64,000 bases of DNA from Bacteroidota bacterium (GTDB lineage: Bacteria; Bacteroidota; Bacteroidia; Chitinophagales; JADIYW01), in NCBI GenBank assembly GCA_963169645.1, contig CAUJCO010000013.1:262142-326141 (forward strand), given 5' to 3'. The translations under genes and the position numbers were made by a program. Shown piece after piece: positions 26,075 to 35,221 of the stretch (positions are counted from its first letter, which is position 1; every line of letters begins with the position of its first letter). The notes below the pieces were generated by a model. It saw nothing but the letters and a program-made list of their open reading frames with translations, was not told the origin of the DNA and did no database searches.

Positions 26075-27160
26075 TTATTCCACTTTGGCATAGTTGGATT
26101 TTTCGCAACCAAATTCTTGTACAAAGTAATCATCCATCTCATTCGCTTTTAAAATAAGCTGACTTAAATTTTGTTGTACACCTTTATTATCTTCCGAAAA
26201 AATATCCGACAAATGCACTCTGTACGATAGAAAAAGTTGATTGTTTTGTATGCCTAATTGATATGGCACCACCGGATTACTCAACACATATTTTAAAATA
26301 CGTTCTAAATTTCCTACCGGTAAAATATTGATGGGTGAAGTAGCGTATAAATAATTTTTATCATACACAAAAATACGCACCAACGCACTGCCCGAATAAA
26401 ATTCCCAATACTCATTGCCGCATCGTGTTAAAATCGGATTGGTACCCATATTTTGAATGGCATCTTCTACAAAAAGTGCCAACTTGCTGACTTCTTTATC
26501 ATTAAAAATGCTTTCATTAATGGTGGAACCACACTCCGGACAATAATCTGTTTTTTCGTAAATCAACGATTTGCAAGAAGCACATTTTAGCGAAAATGTA
26601 TCGCTTGTTTTTTTGCTCCAATCATTTAGTTCATCTTGCACAATGGTAGCCGGAATGGCGAAACCTACATTGTCGGCATCGGTAAATTTTGCCGTAGTAA
26701 CGCCCACTAATTCGCCGCTTTCATTCACAACCGGACCGCCACTGTTTCCGGGATTCACAGCTGCATCGGTTTGTATAAAATTCTTCCCATCCAATAGTTG
26801 GTTTTCGTTCGATACGATACCTTCTGTAATTGTGTACGGCATTCCAAATGGGAAACCTAAAACAAATACTTTATCTCTGCTGTGCACAGTTTGCACTTCG
26901 CGAAACGGAATACCAATAGATGGCTGGTGATTTTCAATTTTCAGAAATGCGATGTCCGCATCCGGATTTACATACAACACGTGTGCTATAAATCTATTTT
27001 TAGTTTGATTTTCTATGGATACTTGTTTGCTTCCTTCAATTACGTGATAATTGGTAACCAAAATATTGGGTGTGTTTAAATAAAATCCGGTGCCACTTCC
27101 ATTTGCGGTATTTATTTTATAAACGGCATTTTTTAATTCGAGATGATTCATAGCTGCCAT
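26075..27160 (-). CDS. Leaderless trypsin-like serine protease with zinc ribbon and C-terminal alpha/beta domain
   Basis: 361 residues. Residues about 8-180 form an S1C (DegP-like) protease with the triad His39 (NYHVIEG), Asp69 (DADIAFLKI) and Ser140 (GNSGGP). There is no signal peptide and no PDZ domain. A zinc ribbon follows (Cys193, Cys196, Cys207, Cys210). The last 140 residues (about 220-355) are an alpha/beta region rich in aromatic residues that to my eye resembles the YbjN/type-III-chaperone-like fold (low certainty). A cytosolic site is predicted. It lies 15 bp after the 390-residue partner gene, which is read first. The start could be Met4 rather than Met1. Confidence 0.8.
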   Translation of the reverse strand: MAAMNHLELKNAVYKINTANGSGTGFYLNTPNILVTNYHVIEGSKQVSIENQTKNRFIAHVLYVNPDADIAFLKIENHQPSIGIPFREVQTVHSRDKVFVLGFPFGMPYTITEGIVSNENQLLDGKNFIQTDAAVNPGNSGGPVVNESGELVGVTTAKFTDADNVGFAIPATIVQDELNDWSKKTSDTFSLKCASCKSLIYEKTDYCPECGSTINESIFNDKEVSKLALFVEDAIQNMGTNPILTRCGNEYWEFYSGSALVRIFVYDKNYLYATSPINILPVGNLERILKYVLSNPVVPYQLGIQNNQLFLSYRVHLSDIFSEDNKGVQQNLSQLILKANEMDDYFVQEFGCEKSNYAKVE

Positions 27161-27175
27161 AGCTTTCGTTGTAAT

Positions 27176-28348
27176 TTATTTTTTAAATAGCTTTCCGAAG
27201 AAACTTTTGTTTTCTGTTTTGGGTGTAGAAGTTGCTTGAGTAACATCTGTTTCCATTACTTTTTTTACAGTGTCGTACAAAGTGTTGGCCGTTTCTTGTA
27301 TTGTTTTTTGAGATGATTGTATCATTGCACCCGACAATAATTGTTCAATTGGTGGTGCTACTTGATGGTTATAAAATAAATTTAGGATTCCATATTCTAG
27401 CGTAAAAACGGCACCTAAATAATCCGATGCTTTCAATTCTTTTTCTGCGGTTTCATACGCATATTGCAACATATTGCGAACACCATCTAAATCGGTTCTA
27501 AATTTATACGGAACAAAAATTTCAATTCGATATAAGTTTTTCCCGAAACGCTCAGAATCCATACTTTGTATTTCTTTTAAAAAAGACTTTGTGCTACTTA
27601 GTCGTTGATAATAATCTTCTTTACTATTTAAGTTGGCGATTGCTTTTTCCAGCTCTACGCGTAAATAACCTTGCGGCACGCAAAAATAATCCAACTTCAA
27701 TAGTGTGATTGCCAGAACATCCCACAAATAGGCTGTCAGCCGTTTATTCTCCAGTTGCTCGTAGGCTGCTAATGTTTCTTCAATATACAGTTGCACGGTA
27801 TTCCACGCATGTTGTAAAAAATTGGGAGCATACGGATAAATTTTGGGTTCTTGAAGATGAACTGCATTAAACTTAGAAATAAATTCATCGTCGTAATTAT
27901 CTGCATTAATGCAGATTTCACGCAATACATCATATACTTTATAAGGCTCGCAATGTGGTAACGAACATTCAAAATAAAAATACAATTGTTTATCTTCTAA
28001 AATGATGGAAGACAATTTTAAAGGATGAAAATTTAATTGAGCAACTTGTCGTAAAACAGGAATTACTTTTGCATCCTGAATATTTAAAAAGGGTGCTTTA
28101 ACACTAAAATGTGTCTCGGTAATTTGTATATGAACAATAACCGAACCATGTGGCACATCATAAATTGTTTTATCGGCGTTGGCATATTTTGTTTCAATTT
28201 CCGGATTTATATAATTAATACATGCACGAATAGCATCCGCATACATTTTGTTTTCAAAGTGCGTTTGGGCCGTTTTCCATCTACTTACATCTATACTACT
28301 CTTTACAAAATCAGCAATAGATTGCTGGAACGTTAAATTATTGTTCAT
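27176..28348 (-). CDS. Uncharacterised partner protein in an operon with the cytosolic protease
   Basis: 390 residues, no signal peptide or membrane helix. The N-terminal part (about 45-160) is alpha/beta with 'GSVIVHIQIT...FSVKAPFLNI' and 'LYFYFECSLPHCEPYKVYDVLREIC', which looks like the same type of fold as the C-terminal domain of the adjacent protease. The middle (about 165-340) is helical. The tail (about 350-390) is Thr/Lys-rich and ends SFFGKLFKK, an amphipathic or membrane-contacting end. No function is known to me. As first gene of a two-gene unit with the protease it may be its adaptor or substrate (inference). Confidence 0.7.
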   Translation of the reverse strand: MNNNLTFQQSIADFVKSSIDVSRWKTAQTHFENKMYADAIRACINYINPEIETKYANADKTIYDVPHGSVIVHIQITETHFSVKAPFLNIQDAKVIPVLRQVAQLNFHPLKLSSIILEDKQLYFYFECSLPHCEPYKVYDVLREICINADNYDDEFISKFNAVHLQEPKIYPYAPNFLQHAWNTVQLYIEETLAAYEQLENKRLTAYLWDVLAITLLKLDYFCVPQGYLRVELEKAIANLNSKEDYYQRLSSTKSFLKEIQSMDSERFGKNLYRIEIFVPYKFRTDLDGVRNMLQYAYETAEKELKASDYLGAVFTLEYGILNLFYNHQVAPPIEQLLSGAMIQSSQKTIQETANTLYDTVKKVMETDVTQATSTPKTENKSFFGKLFKK

Positions 28349-28417
28349 ACTTTACAAATGATAAGCGAAATTAGCATTTTATTGATTTAATCATTTAAGA
28401 ATTAAGCTATTATTCTT

Positions 28418-28425
28418 TATTTTTG
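28418..28425 (+). promoter_or_regulatory. -7 element of the 28.4-kb response regulator gene
   Basis: TATTTTTG ending 21 nt before the ATG at 28447. The in-frame TTG at 28423 lies inside this element, so it cannot be the start. Confidence 0.5.
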
Positions 28426-28446
28426 TTTGCATCTTACACCTTTTTT

Positions 28447-29106
28447 ATGATAAAAATTGTTATTGCTGACACACAATATCTCATCCGAGTAGGATTAAAG
28501 AATCTTTTATCGAGTGAAAAAGAATTTAAGATTGTAGGTGAAGCACTGAACTCCGAAGAATTATATCATGTTGTAAAAGACAACCAACCGGATGTTGTTA
28601 TTTTCGACTACAACAATGCTAAAAATTTTGTGTTGGAAGATATCGGTATGGTGAAATCCATTTCACCGAATACTAATTTTCTTATCATCTCTTCCGATGA
28701 CAACAAAGCAAATATATATAAAGTAATAGAATTGGGCGCACTTAGTTTTTTAACTAAAGAATGTGATAAAGAAGAAATTGTTGGTGCTGTTTATGCAACA
28801 GCCAAAAGTGAGAAATTTTTATGCCATAAAGTAATTGATATCATCATTGAAAAACACATACACACCGATGAAGACAATTGCAAAGCATTTAATCTTTCCT
28901 TACGAGAAACAGAAATCATTAAATTAACGGCAAAAGGCTGGACTGCCAAAACTATAGCCGGTCATCTATTTTTAAGCACACATACGGTTTATACACACAA
29001 GAAAAACATCATGAAGAAACTTAAAATCAATTCTTCTTCTGAGATGATTGTATACGCCATCCAAAACAGACTTGTTACACGAGAAGAACTTGTAGAACAA
29101 CTCTAA
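28447..29106 (+). CDS. NarL/LuxR-family response regulator
   Basis: 219 residues from ATG 28447. An N-terminal receiver domain with phospho-acceptor Asp54 (VVIFDYNN), a reduced acidic pocket (IADT, one Asp rather than two) and the switch Lys in 'FLTKEC'. The C-terminal LuxR helix-turn-helix is 'LSLRETEIIKLTAKGWTAKTIAGHLFLSTHTVYTHKKNIMKKL' (about 153-196). No histidine kinase gene is adjacent. It lies directly upstream of the iron/imelysin island in the same direction and may control it (inference). Confidence 0.88.
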   Translation: MIKIVIADTQYLIRVGLKNLLSSEKEFKIVGEALNSEELYHVVKDNQPDVVIFDYNNAKNFVLEDIGMVKSISPNTNFLIISSDDNKANIYKVIELGALSFLTKECDKEEIVGAVYATAKSEKFLCHKVIDIIIEKHIHTDEDNCKAFNLSLRETEIIKLTAKGWTAKTIAGHLFLSTHTVYTHKKNIMKKLKINSSSEMIVYAIQNRLVTREELVEQL

Positions 29107-29125
29107 TACCTAAAATTTGGTATTA
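29104..29125. repeat. 22-bp inverted repeat TAATACC-N8-GGTATTA, copy 1
   Basis: 7-8-7 inverted repeat that starts within the response-regulator stop codon and lies 42 bp upstream of the -7 element for the DUF4856-like gene. An almost equal element (copy 2) lies at 35133-35154, upstream of imelysin 2. It may be a transcription terminator or an operator. Confidence 0.7.
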
Positions 29126-29143
29126 ACATACTACTTTTTGTTA

Positions 29144-29174
29144 TTGTTCGAACTAAGGCATTACGTTATTTTTG
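29144..29174 (+). promoter_or_regulatory. Promoter of the imelysin operon
   Basis: TTG (29144-29146), 20-bp spacer, TATTTTTG (29167-29174): the full Bacteroidota -33/-7 promoter. The predicted start is 25-30 nt before the ATG at 29208. Confidence 0.7.
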
Positions 29175-29185
29175 CACTAAAATAA

Positions 29186-29198
29186 ATTTAGTCTAAAT
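29186..29198 (+). promoter_or_regulatory. Palindromic operator candidate ATTTAG-T-CTAAAT
   Basis: A perfect 6-1-6 palindrome just after the predicted transcription start of the imelysin operon. It shares the half-site GTCTAAAT with the palindrome at 35183-35201. The shape resembles operators of DtxR-type metal regulators, but the regulator is not identified. Confidence 0.5.
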
Positions 29199-29207
29199 AA
29201 CAATAAA

Positions 29208-30335
29208 ATGAACGTAATTAAAAAATCACTGATGTGTGTAGGAATTTTAGTATGTGCAATCAGCATTTCCTGCAAAAAAGAAAAAACACCTTTAACGATT
29301 CCAAGTACCTATGAAAGTACGAATTATGACTCGAATGTAACAGACGAAAAAGGTTTAATTACACAATTAAAAAACCTCAGTTCGTACATGAAAACGGGTA
29401 ATAATGTAAGTGTAAAACTAAATGTAGACACATTGAAGGCATTATTTGCGGACAAAGGCACTCCATCATTAAAATCTGCAACGATTCCAAGTTTTAGTAC
29501 AAGTATTGAAAACGATTGGTTCCCAACAATAGTAAATTGCAGTCAAAACGCATACGATGTAGCCAATGGAGCTACTGCCACAAATGGTGGTGTTTACGGT
29601 GGTCGATTATTAGATAAAAGAGGATTAGAAACTCTACAATATGTAGAAAAAGGTTTATTTACAACTGCATTATATAATCAATTAACAACGCTTACAAAAG
29701 GAGCAATGACTGAAGCAACTGTAGATAAAATGATATGTGTGTTTGGTGCTCATCCTACATTCCCAAATACTACAAACGCTGCCAATACGTCGAATCCGGA
29801 TTTGTTTATAGCATCTTATACTGCCAGAAGAGATAAAAATGATGGAACCGGATTTTACACACAACTAAAGCAACAATTTATTACATTAAAAGTTGCAATT
29901 GCGGCAGGCGAAGCATATAATGAGGAAAAAAATGCGGCTATCTCAAAAATTAAGTTGTTAATCGAAAAAGCTATCATGGCAACCGTAATAAACTACTCTT
30001 ACGCTGCCATTCCTAAATTCACAAGTGCAACACCAACGGTAGCAGACAATGCAGGTGGAATTCATGACATAAGCGAATGTGCCGGCTTTGTATTAGGATT
30101 TAAATCAATTCCTCAAACAGATAGAAAAATAAGTGATAGTGAAATTGATGCTATTTTAGGATTTTTAAATGCCCCTGCAGGTGCAGAATCTACTATGTAT
30201 AAATTTGTATCTGATCCGGTTACGGAAAGTGCAAAAATTACAAGTGCAATTGCTAAAATTAAATCAATCTACCAATTCACCGACTCAGAAATGATTGATT
30301 TTAAAACAAATTGGGTTGCAGCACAAAACAGATAA
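29208..30335 (+). CDS. DUF4856-like lipoprotein
   Basis: 375 residues with a lipoprotein signal peptide (lipobox SISC, Cys22). The mature part is mostly helical with 'RGLETLQYVEKGLFTTALYNQL' (about 144-165) and a C-terminal 'DSEMIDFKTNWVAAQNR' tail. This pattern matches DUF4856 proteins, which accompany imelysins in Bacteroidota; the match is from memory and should be read as moderate. Predicted to be a lipid-anchored, surface or periplasmic protein in the iron island. First gene of the operon and 88 bp ahead of imelysin 1. Confidence 0.65.
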   Translation: MNVIKKSLMCVGILVCAISISCKKEKTPLTIPSTYESTNYDSNVTDEKGLITQLKNLSSYMKTGNNVSVKLNVDTLKALFADKGTPSLKSATIPSFSTSIENDWFPTIVNCSQNAYDVANGATATNGGVYGGRLLDKRGLETLQYVEKGLFTTALYNQLTTLTKGAMTEATVDKMICVFGAHPTFPNTTNAANTSNPDLFIASYTARRDKNDGTGFYTQLKQQFITLKVAIAAGEAYNEEKNAAISKIKLLIEKAIMATVINYSYAAIPKFTSATPTVADNAGGIHDISECAGFVLGFKSIPQTDRKISDSEIDAILGFLNAPAGAESTMYKFVSDPVTESAKITSAIAKIKSIYQFTDSEMIDFKTNWVAAQNR

Positions 30336-30423
30336 GCAATAAGATAATAATTTCTATAAACGAAATACCCTAAATTATAGTAGTTAAATGCTAATTTTAT
30401 AGTACGAAAATTTAAGTTTATTT

Positions 30424-31533
30424 ATGAAGAGATGTATTGCCATACTTTTATCGTGCTCCATTTTATTCCTTACCGCTTGTATGGAAAAGGAGCAACCAAG
30501 TTATGATAAAAAAGCAATGTTTATCAACTATGCAGACAATCTCATTCAACCGGCATTTACAACATACGGTCAGAAACTTACGGCATTAAAAACAGCATTT
30601 ACCAATTTTTCTACTACGTCAGATGCAACGAATTTAACCGCATTACAAACCGCTTTTTTAGATGCATACGCAGCATGGCAATCTTGTGAAATATATGAGA
30701 AAACCACGCCTTCGGATGAAGTAATGGCAATTGATAACAACAATTATTTTCCAAGCAGAGCTGACAGCATTACAGCCTACATACAACGTGGCAGTACATC
30801 ACTAAGTTTTGTAAAAGGTCGTATAAAATCTGACAAAGGGTTGCCGGCAATGGAATATCTTTTATATGGAAAAGACAATGCCCAAACATTAATACAATTT
30901 ACAACAGACCCGAATGCTACTGCTTACAAAGCTTATTTAGAATCATTGATTGATAATTGTATTCAAGTCAACACTGATATCCTAACAAAATGGACTTCCT
31001 ACAGAGATATATACATTAACAGTTTAGGAACAGATGCAGCTGGCTCATTGAGTTTAATGGTAAATTCCATAGCACGCAGAATAGATGATTTCAAACGGCA
31101 CCAAATTGGAATTCCGGCAGGCTATCAAGGTAATGTAAAAACAATTTACACCAAACCTGAAGCTACACAAACTTATTACGCTAATAAAAGTGTAGAGTAT
31201 ATGTTGCTTACTTTAGATAATCTAGAAAAAGTATTAAATGGCAAAAGTGCAATAGATACGATAGGCGGTAATGGATTGATTAATTACATTCAAACATTAA
31301 ACTACACCAGCACCTTTGGTGGAAATTTAGCAGATGATGTGCTGACACAAATTGCAGTATGTAAAACTAAAGCAACTGCATGCGGCACCAATTATGCTCA
31401 TACTGTAATTACAGACATTGCGAAAGCCGATGCATTGTTTTTAGAAGCCAAAAAATTATTAGTATTGATGAAAGTAGATGTACCATCTGCATTGGGTGTT
31501 TCTATAACTTATACCGATAGCGATGGCGACTAA
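30424..31533 (+). CDS. Imelysin-like lipoprotein 1 with altered GxHxxE motif
   Basis: 369 residues: lipobox LTAC with Cys19, then an imelysin (M75/EfeO C-domain-like) helical bundle. The family's GxHxxE metal motif appears as G139-L-P141-A-M-E144, so the His is replaced by Pro while the Glu is kept. Loss of the His is known in a subset of imelysins and may change metal binding. Imelysin-type proteins are linked to iron uptake. The end of the gene overlaps the start of the HTTM gene by 11 bp, so the two are translationally coupled. Confidence 0.85.
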   Translation: MKRCIAILLSCSILFLTACMEKEQPSYDKKAMFINYADNLIQPAFTTYGQKLTALKTAFTNFSTTSDATNLTALQTAFLDAYAAWQSCEIYEKTTPSDEVMAIDNNNYFPSRADSITAYIQRGSTSLSFVKGRIKSDKGLPAMEYLLYGKDNAQTLIQFTTDPNATAYKAYLESLIDNCIQVNTDILTKWTSYRDIYINSLGTDAAGSLSLMVNSIARRIDDFKRHQIGIPAGYQGNVKTIYTKPEATQTYYANKSVEYMLLTLDNLEKVLNGKSAIDTIGGNGLINYIQTLNYTSTFGGNLADDVLTQIAVCKTKATACGTNYAHTVITDIAKADALFLEAKKLLVLMKVDVPSALGVSITYTDSDGD

Positions 31534-32905
31534 TGACACATCCATAACATCTAAAATACACTCATTTTTATTCCGTACAACTTCCATTGCACCTTTAGCT
31601 TCTTTTAGAATACTATTAGGTGCAATGTTACTTTTTAGCAGTATCCGCTTTGTCGCTAAAGGTTGGGTAGATTTATTATACATACAACCTACATTCTATT
31701 TTTCTTACGAAGGATTTGAATTGATACGACCACTTCCGGGAATTGGTATGTATGTGGTTTTTAGTATTATGATTCTATCTGCATGTTGCATTTTATTAGG
31801 CTTGTTTTATAGAATTGCTACTATCTTATTTTTCTTAGCATTCACCTATGTTGAATTGTTAGACAAAACAAATTACCTTAATCATTATTATTTTGTCAGC
31901 ATTGTAAGCTTGGTTATGTGTTTTTTACCGGCACATAAATTTGCTTCACTCGATGTTCGATTTGGGCTCACAAAACCCAAGCAATATATACCGATTTGGT
32001 TCATTTATATCTTGCAACTGCAAATTGGAATAGTTTATTTTTTTGCCGGTATTGCCAAAATAAATCCGGATTGGTTACTGCATGCACAGCCTTTAAGTAT
32101 TTGGTTAAAAAGCCGAGATTACTTACCTATTATCGGATTTCTATTTGATTATAAAATTGTATGGTACTTATTTTCGTGGTTCGGAATGTTGTTTGATATC
32201 AGTATTTTTTTCTTTTTAATCCATTCCAAAACTCGACCTTATGCGTACGCAGCTGTTGTATTTTTCCATGTGGTTACAGGTTGGTTATTTCAAATTGGCG
32301 TTTTTCCGTATGTTATGATTGTAGCAACATGGATATTTTTTTCAGCCGATTTTCATCAAAAATTTCTCCGACTTTTCTCCTTTATTTTTAAACAAGATGT
32401 TCCGTCGGAAACACAATCATCGAACAATACATATCAACTTTCCTTTGCCAAATTTTGGGTGCTGCTTTTTGCAGTACATTTCATCATACAATTATTATTG
32501 CCGTTCCGATATATATTGTATCCGGGAAAATTATTTTGGACGGAGCAAGGTTATCGGTTTTCATGGAGAGTAATGTTAATGGAAAAAAATGCCCTCACCA
32601 CATTTGTTGTGAAAGATAAAACAGGAAAGATAGAAGAAATTCAAAACTGCCATTATCTCACACCGCAACAAGAGAAACAGATGAGTACACAACCGGATAT
32701 GATATTGCAATTTGCCCACTTCTTGGCAAAAGAATACAATACCAAACATGGCTTCCAACAAGCAGAAGTGTATGCCGATAGCTACGCCGCTTTAAATGGT
32801 CATCCAAGCAGACCATTTATAAATAATAACGTAGATTTAGCCAAACAACCCATTAACTTTGCCCCTAAAAGTTGGATATTGCCTTTTGAAAAACTCCAAC
32901 CATAA
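31523..32905 (+). CDS. HTTM-domain (vitamin K-dependent gamma-carboxylase-like) membrane protein
   Basis: 460 residues with many membrane helices in the first 330 and a soluble C-terminal domain (about 345-460). The segment 'LDKTNYLNHYYF' (Lys115, His121) corresponds to the catalytic-lysine region of vertebrate gamma-glutamyl carboxylase, which defines the HTTM family. Whether the bacterial protein modifies glutamates is unknown. It overlaps the imelysin 1 gene and precedes the TonB receptor by 35 bp. HTTM proteins often accompany imelysins in Bacteroidota; the reason is not known. Confidence 0.83.
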   Translation: MATNDTSITSKIHSFLFRTTSIAPLASFRILLGAMLLFSSIRFVAKGWVDLLYIQPTFYFSYEGFELIRPLPGIGMYVVFSIMILSACCILLGLFYRIATILFFLAFTYVELLDKTNYLNHYYFVSIVSLVMCFLPAHKFASLDVRFGLTKPKQYIPIWFIYILQLQIGIVYFFAGIAKINPDWLLHAQPLSIWLKSRDYLPIIGFLFDYKIVWYLFSWFGMLFDISIFFFLIHSKTRPYAYAAVVFFHVVTGWLFQIGVFPYVMIVATWIFFSADFHQKFLRLFSFIFKQDVPSETQSSNNTYQLSFAKFWVLLFAVHFIIQLLLPFRYILYPGKLFWTEQGYRFSWRVMLMEKNALTTFVVKDKTGKIEEIQNCHYLTPQQEKQMSTQPDMILQFAHFLAKEYNTKHGFQQAEVYADSYAALNGHPSRPFINNNVDLAKQPINFAPKSWILPFEKLQP

Positions 32906-32940
32906 CACGAGATGAAAACGACCGTATTTTTAAATGAAAA

Positions 32941-35127
32941 TTGATGAAGATGCAGAAATGTTACCTACTTATTTTTTTATCTCTATTTAGTTTCTCGGCA
33001 CATACCCAAAATATAGATTCATTACTACACGCATACGATTCCATTCAAGAACAAATTGATGAAGTAACTATACGTGCTGACAGAATGAAAGAAATACGAT
33101 TAAAAAGTGTAGAAGGTACTGTAATATTTGATGGAAAGAAAACCGAAATCGTAGATTTAGGAAATATACAAGCCAATGTAGCAACAAACAACGGCAGACA
33201 GATTTTTAATCGTATTGCCGGATTAAATGTATGGGAAAGCGATGCAGCAGGTATGCAATTAGGTATCGGTGCACGTGGTTTAAATCCCAATCGTTCTGCT
33301 GAATTTAATATTCGTCAAAATGGATACGACATCACTGCCGATGCCATTGGTTATCCGGATGCTTATTTTACACCACCAACCGAAGGAATGGATAGAATTG
33401 AAATCGTACGTGGTGCAGCTTCCTTACAGTTTGGTACGCAGTTTGGTGGCCTAATCAATTTTAAAACGCATCAACCTATTCAAAAAAAATTCCAGATAAC
33501 TACGCAACTTACCGGTGGTTCTTTTGCTACTGTTAGCTCCTTTAATGCTATTGAAGGAACATACAAAAAACTCACTTATTATGCCTACTATCAATACAAG
33601 CACACTAAAGGTTGGCGTACTAATTCCAAACTAAACGCACATTCTGCATTCGCCAATTTTACGTATCACATCAATGATAAAATAAATATCGCTGTTGAGT
33701 TTACACATCAAAATTATTTAATGCAACAACCGGGTGGATTAACAGATAATCAATTTAATCAAAATCCTAAACAATCCACTCGAACAAGAAATTGGTTTCA
33801 AATAAATTGGAATATTCCATCCGTAAAATTAGAATATCAACCCAAACAAAATATCCGTTGGAACACTGTTATTTTTGGATTAATTGGTAGCAGAAATGCG
33901 TTAGGATTTTTGAGTTATGCCAACAGAGCAGACGACTTCAGAGAGCGTGATTTAATCAAAGATAAATACAAAAATTTTGGTTTGGAATCGCGCGTTTTGT
34001 ATCAATATAAATTAGGGAAAGAACAAGCATCGTTAAGTGTTGGTATGCGTTATTTTCGTGGATTTACCAATAAACAACAAGGTTTGGGAAATGATGCCAC
34101 TGATGCTAATTTTAATTATTTAAATCCAATAGATTTAGAAAACTCGGATTATCATTTTACAGGAAATAATATTGCATTCTCCGCAGAAAATATTTTTAAA
34201 ATCACCCCAAAATTAAGTATCACGCCGGGTATGCGAATGGAAATTTTATTGACAGATGTCGGTGGTTACTACAAAGCAGATTCTATAAAATATACCGATA
34301 GCAGAAACTACAAACGTGTATTCCCATTATTTGGGGTTGGTATTAGTTATAAAGCACATGAGTTAGCGGAAGTGTATGCTAATATTTCACAAAACTATCG
34401 CGGCATCAACTACACCGATTTGCGTATCAACAACCCGAATGTTCGGGTTGATCCGAATATAAAAGACGAAAAAGGATTTAATGGTGACATTGGTGTACGA
34501 GGCAAAAAAGGTGAAAAAGTAAATTACGATGTCAATTTCTTTTCCTTGTTCTACAATAAAAAAGTTGGCTCTATCCAACAGGTAGATTCTATGTATAATA
34601 TTTATCGATATAAAACCAATATTTCCAATTCTAGGAGCTTAGGCGTGGAATCTTTTGTAGAGGTTGATATTCTAAAATGCATCGATGAAAATTCAAACTT
34701 TGGATTATCTATTTTCTCCAATTTTACATACACCAACGCTGTTTATGTACACTCTCAAAACAAACAAATCAGTGGAAATATAGTTGAATTTGCACCTCAA
34801 TTTATTTTCAGAGGTGGTGTTGGTTTTAAGTATAAAGATTTTGGATTAAGTTGGCAAATTTCATCTATCTCAAAACAATTTACAGATGCTACTAATGCAA
34901 AATATGCTTCAACAGCAGTTATTGGCGAAATTCCTGCTTATTATGTAATGGACTTAAATACTTCATACATCTATAAATGGTTTAAGTTTAGCTGCTCCAT
35001 TAACAATTTAAGTAATCACACTTATTTCACTCGTAGAGCCGAAAGCTACCCTGGACCAGGAATAATACCGAGCGACGGCATCGGCGTTTTTGGAAGTATT
35101 GCTTTCCGTTGGCACACAAAAAAATAA
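32941..35127 (+). CDS. TonB-dependent outer-membrane receptor (FecA-like)
   Basis: 728 residues. A signal peptide (to about residue 22), a short N-terminal segment, a plug domain with 'EIVDLGNIQANVATNNGRQIFNRIAGLNVWE' and 'RGAASLQFGTQFGGLINFKT' (about 50-185), then a 22-strand-type barrel ending in aromatic 'GSIAFRWHTKK'. Resembles receptors for ferric dicitrate and similar iron chelates. It lacks the long carboxypeptidase-like N-terminal repeat of SusC proteins, so it is not a glycan importer. The start could be the ATG at 32941 or the second Met (32944). Likely the uptake pore of the island. Confidence 0.9.
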   Translation: MMKMQKCYLLIFLSLFSFSAHTQNIDSLLHAYDSIQEQIDEVTIRADRMKEIRLKSVEGTVIFDGKKTEIVDLGNIQANVATNNGRQIFNRIAGLNVWESDAAGMQLGIGARGLNPNRSAEFNIRQNGYDITADAIGYPDAYFTPPTEGMDRIEIVRGAASLQFGTQFGGLINFKTHQPIQKKFQITTQLTGGSFATVSSFNAIEGTYKKLTYYAYYQYKHTKGWRTNSKLNAHSAFANFTYHINDKINIAVEFTHQNYLMQQPGGLTDNQFNQNPKQSTRTRNWFQINWNIPSVKLEYQPKQNIRWNTVIFGLIGSRNALGFLSYANRADDFRERDLIKDKYKNFGLESRVLYQYKLGKEQASLSVGMRYFRGFTNKQQGLGNDATDANFNYLNPIDLENSDYHFTGNNIAFSAENIFKITPKLSITPGMRMEILLTDVGGYYKADSIKYTDSRNYKRVFPLFGVGISYKAHELAEVYANISQNYRGINYTDLRINNPNVRVDPNIKDEKGFNGDIGVRGKKGEKVNYDVNFFSLFYNKKVGSIQQVDSMYNIYRYKTNISNSRSLGVESFVEVDILKCIDENSNFGLSIFSNFTYTNAVYVHSQNKQISGNIVEFAPQFIFRGGVGFKYKDFGLSWQISSISKQFTDATNAKYASTAVIGEIPAYYVMDLNTSYIYKWFKFSCSINNLSNHTYFTRRAESYPGPGIIPSDGIGVFGSIAFRWHTKK

Positions 35128-35132
35128 ACCAT

Positions 35133-35154
35133 TAATACCCAAGTTTAGGTATTA
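35133..35154. repeat. 22-bp inverted repeat TAATACC-N8-GGTATTA, copy 2
   Basis: The same 7-8-7 arms as at 29104-29125, but with a different central 8 bp. It lies 5 bp after the TonB-receptor stop and 42 bp before the -7 element of imelysin 2. Confidence 0.7.
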
Positions 35155-35174
35155 TTTATCTTAATATTTGGTAT

Positions 35175-35204
35175 TTGTTTCTATTTGGACTAAGTCTAAA
35201 TTTG
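35175..35204 (+). promoter_or_regulatory. Promoter of imelysin 2
   Basis: TTG (35175-35177), 19-bp spacer, TAAATTTG (35197-35204). The -7 element is 17 nt before the ATG at 35222 and overlaps the palindrome at 35183-35201. Confidence 0.65.
35183..35201 (+). promoter_or_regulatory. Palindromic operator candidate overlapping the -7 element
   Basis: ATTTGGAC-TAA-GTCTAAAT, an 8-3-8 inverted repeat with one mismatch. Bound protein would cover the -7 element and block the promoter. It shares GTCTAAAT with the palindrome at 29186-29198. Confidence 0.55.
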
Positions 35205-35221
35205 TGTAAAATTATATCTAT

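Noticed and set aside
31523..31533. Possible frameshift joining imelysin 1 and the HTTM gene
   Set aside because: Imelysin 1 ends at its normal length and the HTTM protein starts with a normal N-terminus; an 11-bp overlap is ordinary translational coupling.
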